Below the pieces are notes generated by a model. The model saw only the letters and a program-made list of their open reading frames with translations, did no database searches and had not been told where the DNA came from. This document shows positions 12,188 to 12,785 of a stretch of 12,785 nt of DNA, one piece after another. Each line of letters begins with the position of its first letter. The first letter of the stretch is position 1. A program made the translations under genes and the position numbers. The stretch comes from DRGV01 sp018903055 [NCBI: bacterium] (GTDB lineage: Bacteria > UBP18 > UBA7526), in NCBI GenBank assembly GCA_018903055.1, contig JAHIPW010000187.1:1-12785 (forward strand). Direction: 5' to 3'.

Positions 12188-12785
12188 TTAATTCTCGATG
12201 TAGGCCTTGCTCCATAACTCGAAGACTAATAGAGACCAGATCTCTCGGCTGTAATCCCTTTTTCCTTCAAAATGTTCTTTTAGAATATGTTTGATATAAT
12301 TATAATTGAAATACCCTCTTTTGGCAATATTATTCTGAGATAAAATTTCTTGAGCAAATTCTTTTAGTTCTTTCCTAAGCCAGGGAGTGAGAGGGACGGT
12401 AAATCCTTGCTTTCTGCGTTTCAGAATTTCTTCCGGGATGAGGCTCGAAAATGCCTTCCTCAGAATATACTTACTGGTGAAGCCTTTTAGCTTCAGATGG
12501 ATGGGCATGGAGGTACATAGTTCCACTATTCTATGATCCAAATAGGGCACCCTTGTCTCCAGAGAAGTGGCCATACTCATCCTGTCTATCTTTACCAATA
12601 GATCGTCTGGCAGCCAGGTCTTAATATCACAGTAGAGCGTTCGGGAAAGAAAATCCCTTTCTTGCGAAAGTGTGAAATAGGATCTGAAGATAGAGGTTAA
12701 TTCTCCTCTTTTAATCTCCTCTTTCACTTCTTTAGTATACAGGTTTTCCAGCGTCTCGTCACTAAATTTTGATATCCAATTAAGA
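12188..12785 (-). CDS. asnB: Asparagine synthetase (glutamine-hydrolysing) type AsnB, C-terminal part
   Basis: 198 residues are readable and the frame is open at the right edge. An internal GTG at 12727 is not the true start, since in-frame sequence (ISKFSDETLENLYT) continues upstream. The part seen belongs to the ATP-pyrophosphatase synthetase domain: LPDDLLVKIDRMSMATSLE-type helix, RVPYLDHRIVEL, and RRKQGFTVPLTPWLRKEL near the C-terminus. The N-terminal Ntn glutaminase domain must lie outside the window and cannot be checked. AsnB-like proteins are frequent in capsule and O-antigen loci, where they may amidate sugar acids or simply make asparagine. The stop is 14 nt upstream of the wecA-like start, so the two are co-transcribed. 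Confidence 0.9.
   Translation of the reverse strand, partial: LNWISKFSDETLENLYTKEVKEEIKRGELTSIFRSYFTLSQERDFLSRTLYCDIKTWLPDDLLVKIDRMSMATSLETRVPYLDHRIVELCTSMPIHLKLKGFTSKYILRKAFSSLIPEEILKRRKQGFTVPLTPWLRKELKEFAQEILSQNNIAKRGYFNYNYIKHILKEHFEGKRDYSREIWSLLVFELWSKAYIEN

Noticed and set aside
12174-12215. ATG at 12215 as the WecA-like start
   Set aside because: It would overlap asnB and add a hydrophilic stretch before the first membrane segment. The ATG at 12173 has GAGGAG at proper spacing.

Overview
This is a 12.8 kb stretch of bacterial chromosome of moderate to low G+C. No phage, plasmid, insertion-sequence, CRISPR, rRNA or tRNA features are visible. The gene content (anaerobe-compatible thiamine synthesis with ThiC and ThiD2, and a WecA-type polysaccharide operon) and the unusual short-period repeats filling the gaps suggest an uncultivated bacterial lineage. 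Nothing here fixes the phylum, so I do not name one.

Left part (1-3969, minus strand): a thiamine operon read thiD2 -> thiE -> thiC -> cca. It supplies the pyrimidine arm: ThiC makes HMP-P, ThiD2 (a stand-alone non-ribokinase HMP-P kinase) makes HMP-PP, and ThiE joins HMP-PP to the thiazole phosphate. thiC overlaps a CCA-adding-type tRNA nucleotidyltransferase by ATGA, and that gene runs off the left edge. I found no TPP riboswitch. A divergent promoter region (3970-4160) separates the operon from one plus-strand MFS transporter (4161-5450) of unknown substrate.

Right part (5602-12785, minus strand): a polysaccharide-type cluster read asnB (N-terminus beyond the right edge) -> wecA-like -> UDP-galactopyranose-mutase-like flavoprotein -> sugar-nucleotide epimerase -> GT4 glycosyltransferase -> M24B Xaa-Pro peptidase -> efp. 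WecA would start a lipid-linked glycan. The flavoprotein, epimerase and AsnB-type amidotransferase could prepare or modify sugar nucleotides, and the GT4 would extend the chain. pepP and efp form a familiar proline-related pair attached to the end of the operon by an ATGA overlap.

The most unusual layer is non-coding. Every gap of 50 bp or more except the divergent promoter region holds degenerate tandem arrays of strict short period: 7 bp (3461-3544, 5453-5508, 5544-5578, 6178-6212, 9756-9790, 11106-11147), 8 bp (6381-6428) or 10 bp (2671-2720, 5581-5600, 6214-6243, 6334-6363), and a 9-bp array fills the 16-nt epimerase-GT junction (8666-8701). Core words differ, but some families recur at distant sites. 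Arrays run into gene 3' ends and supply final residues or stop codons. One heptamer array lies inside the flavoprotein gene (10694-10721), and a 31-bp palindromic hairpin lies in-frame inside cca (1219-1249). These resemble in style the cyanobacterial STRR heptamers and the Rickettsia palindromic elements.
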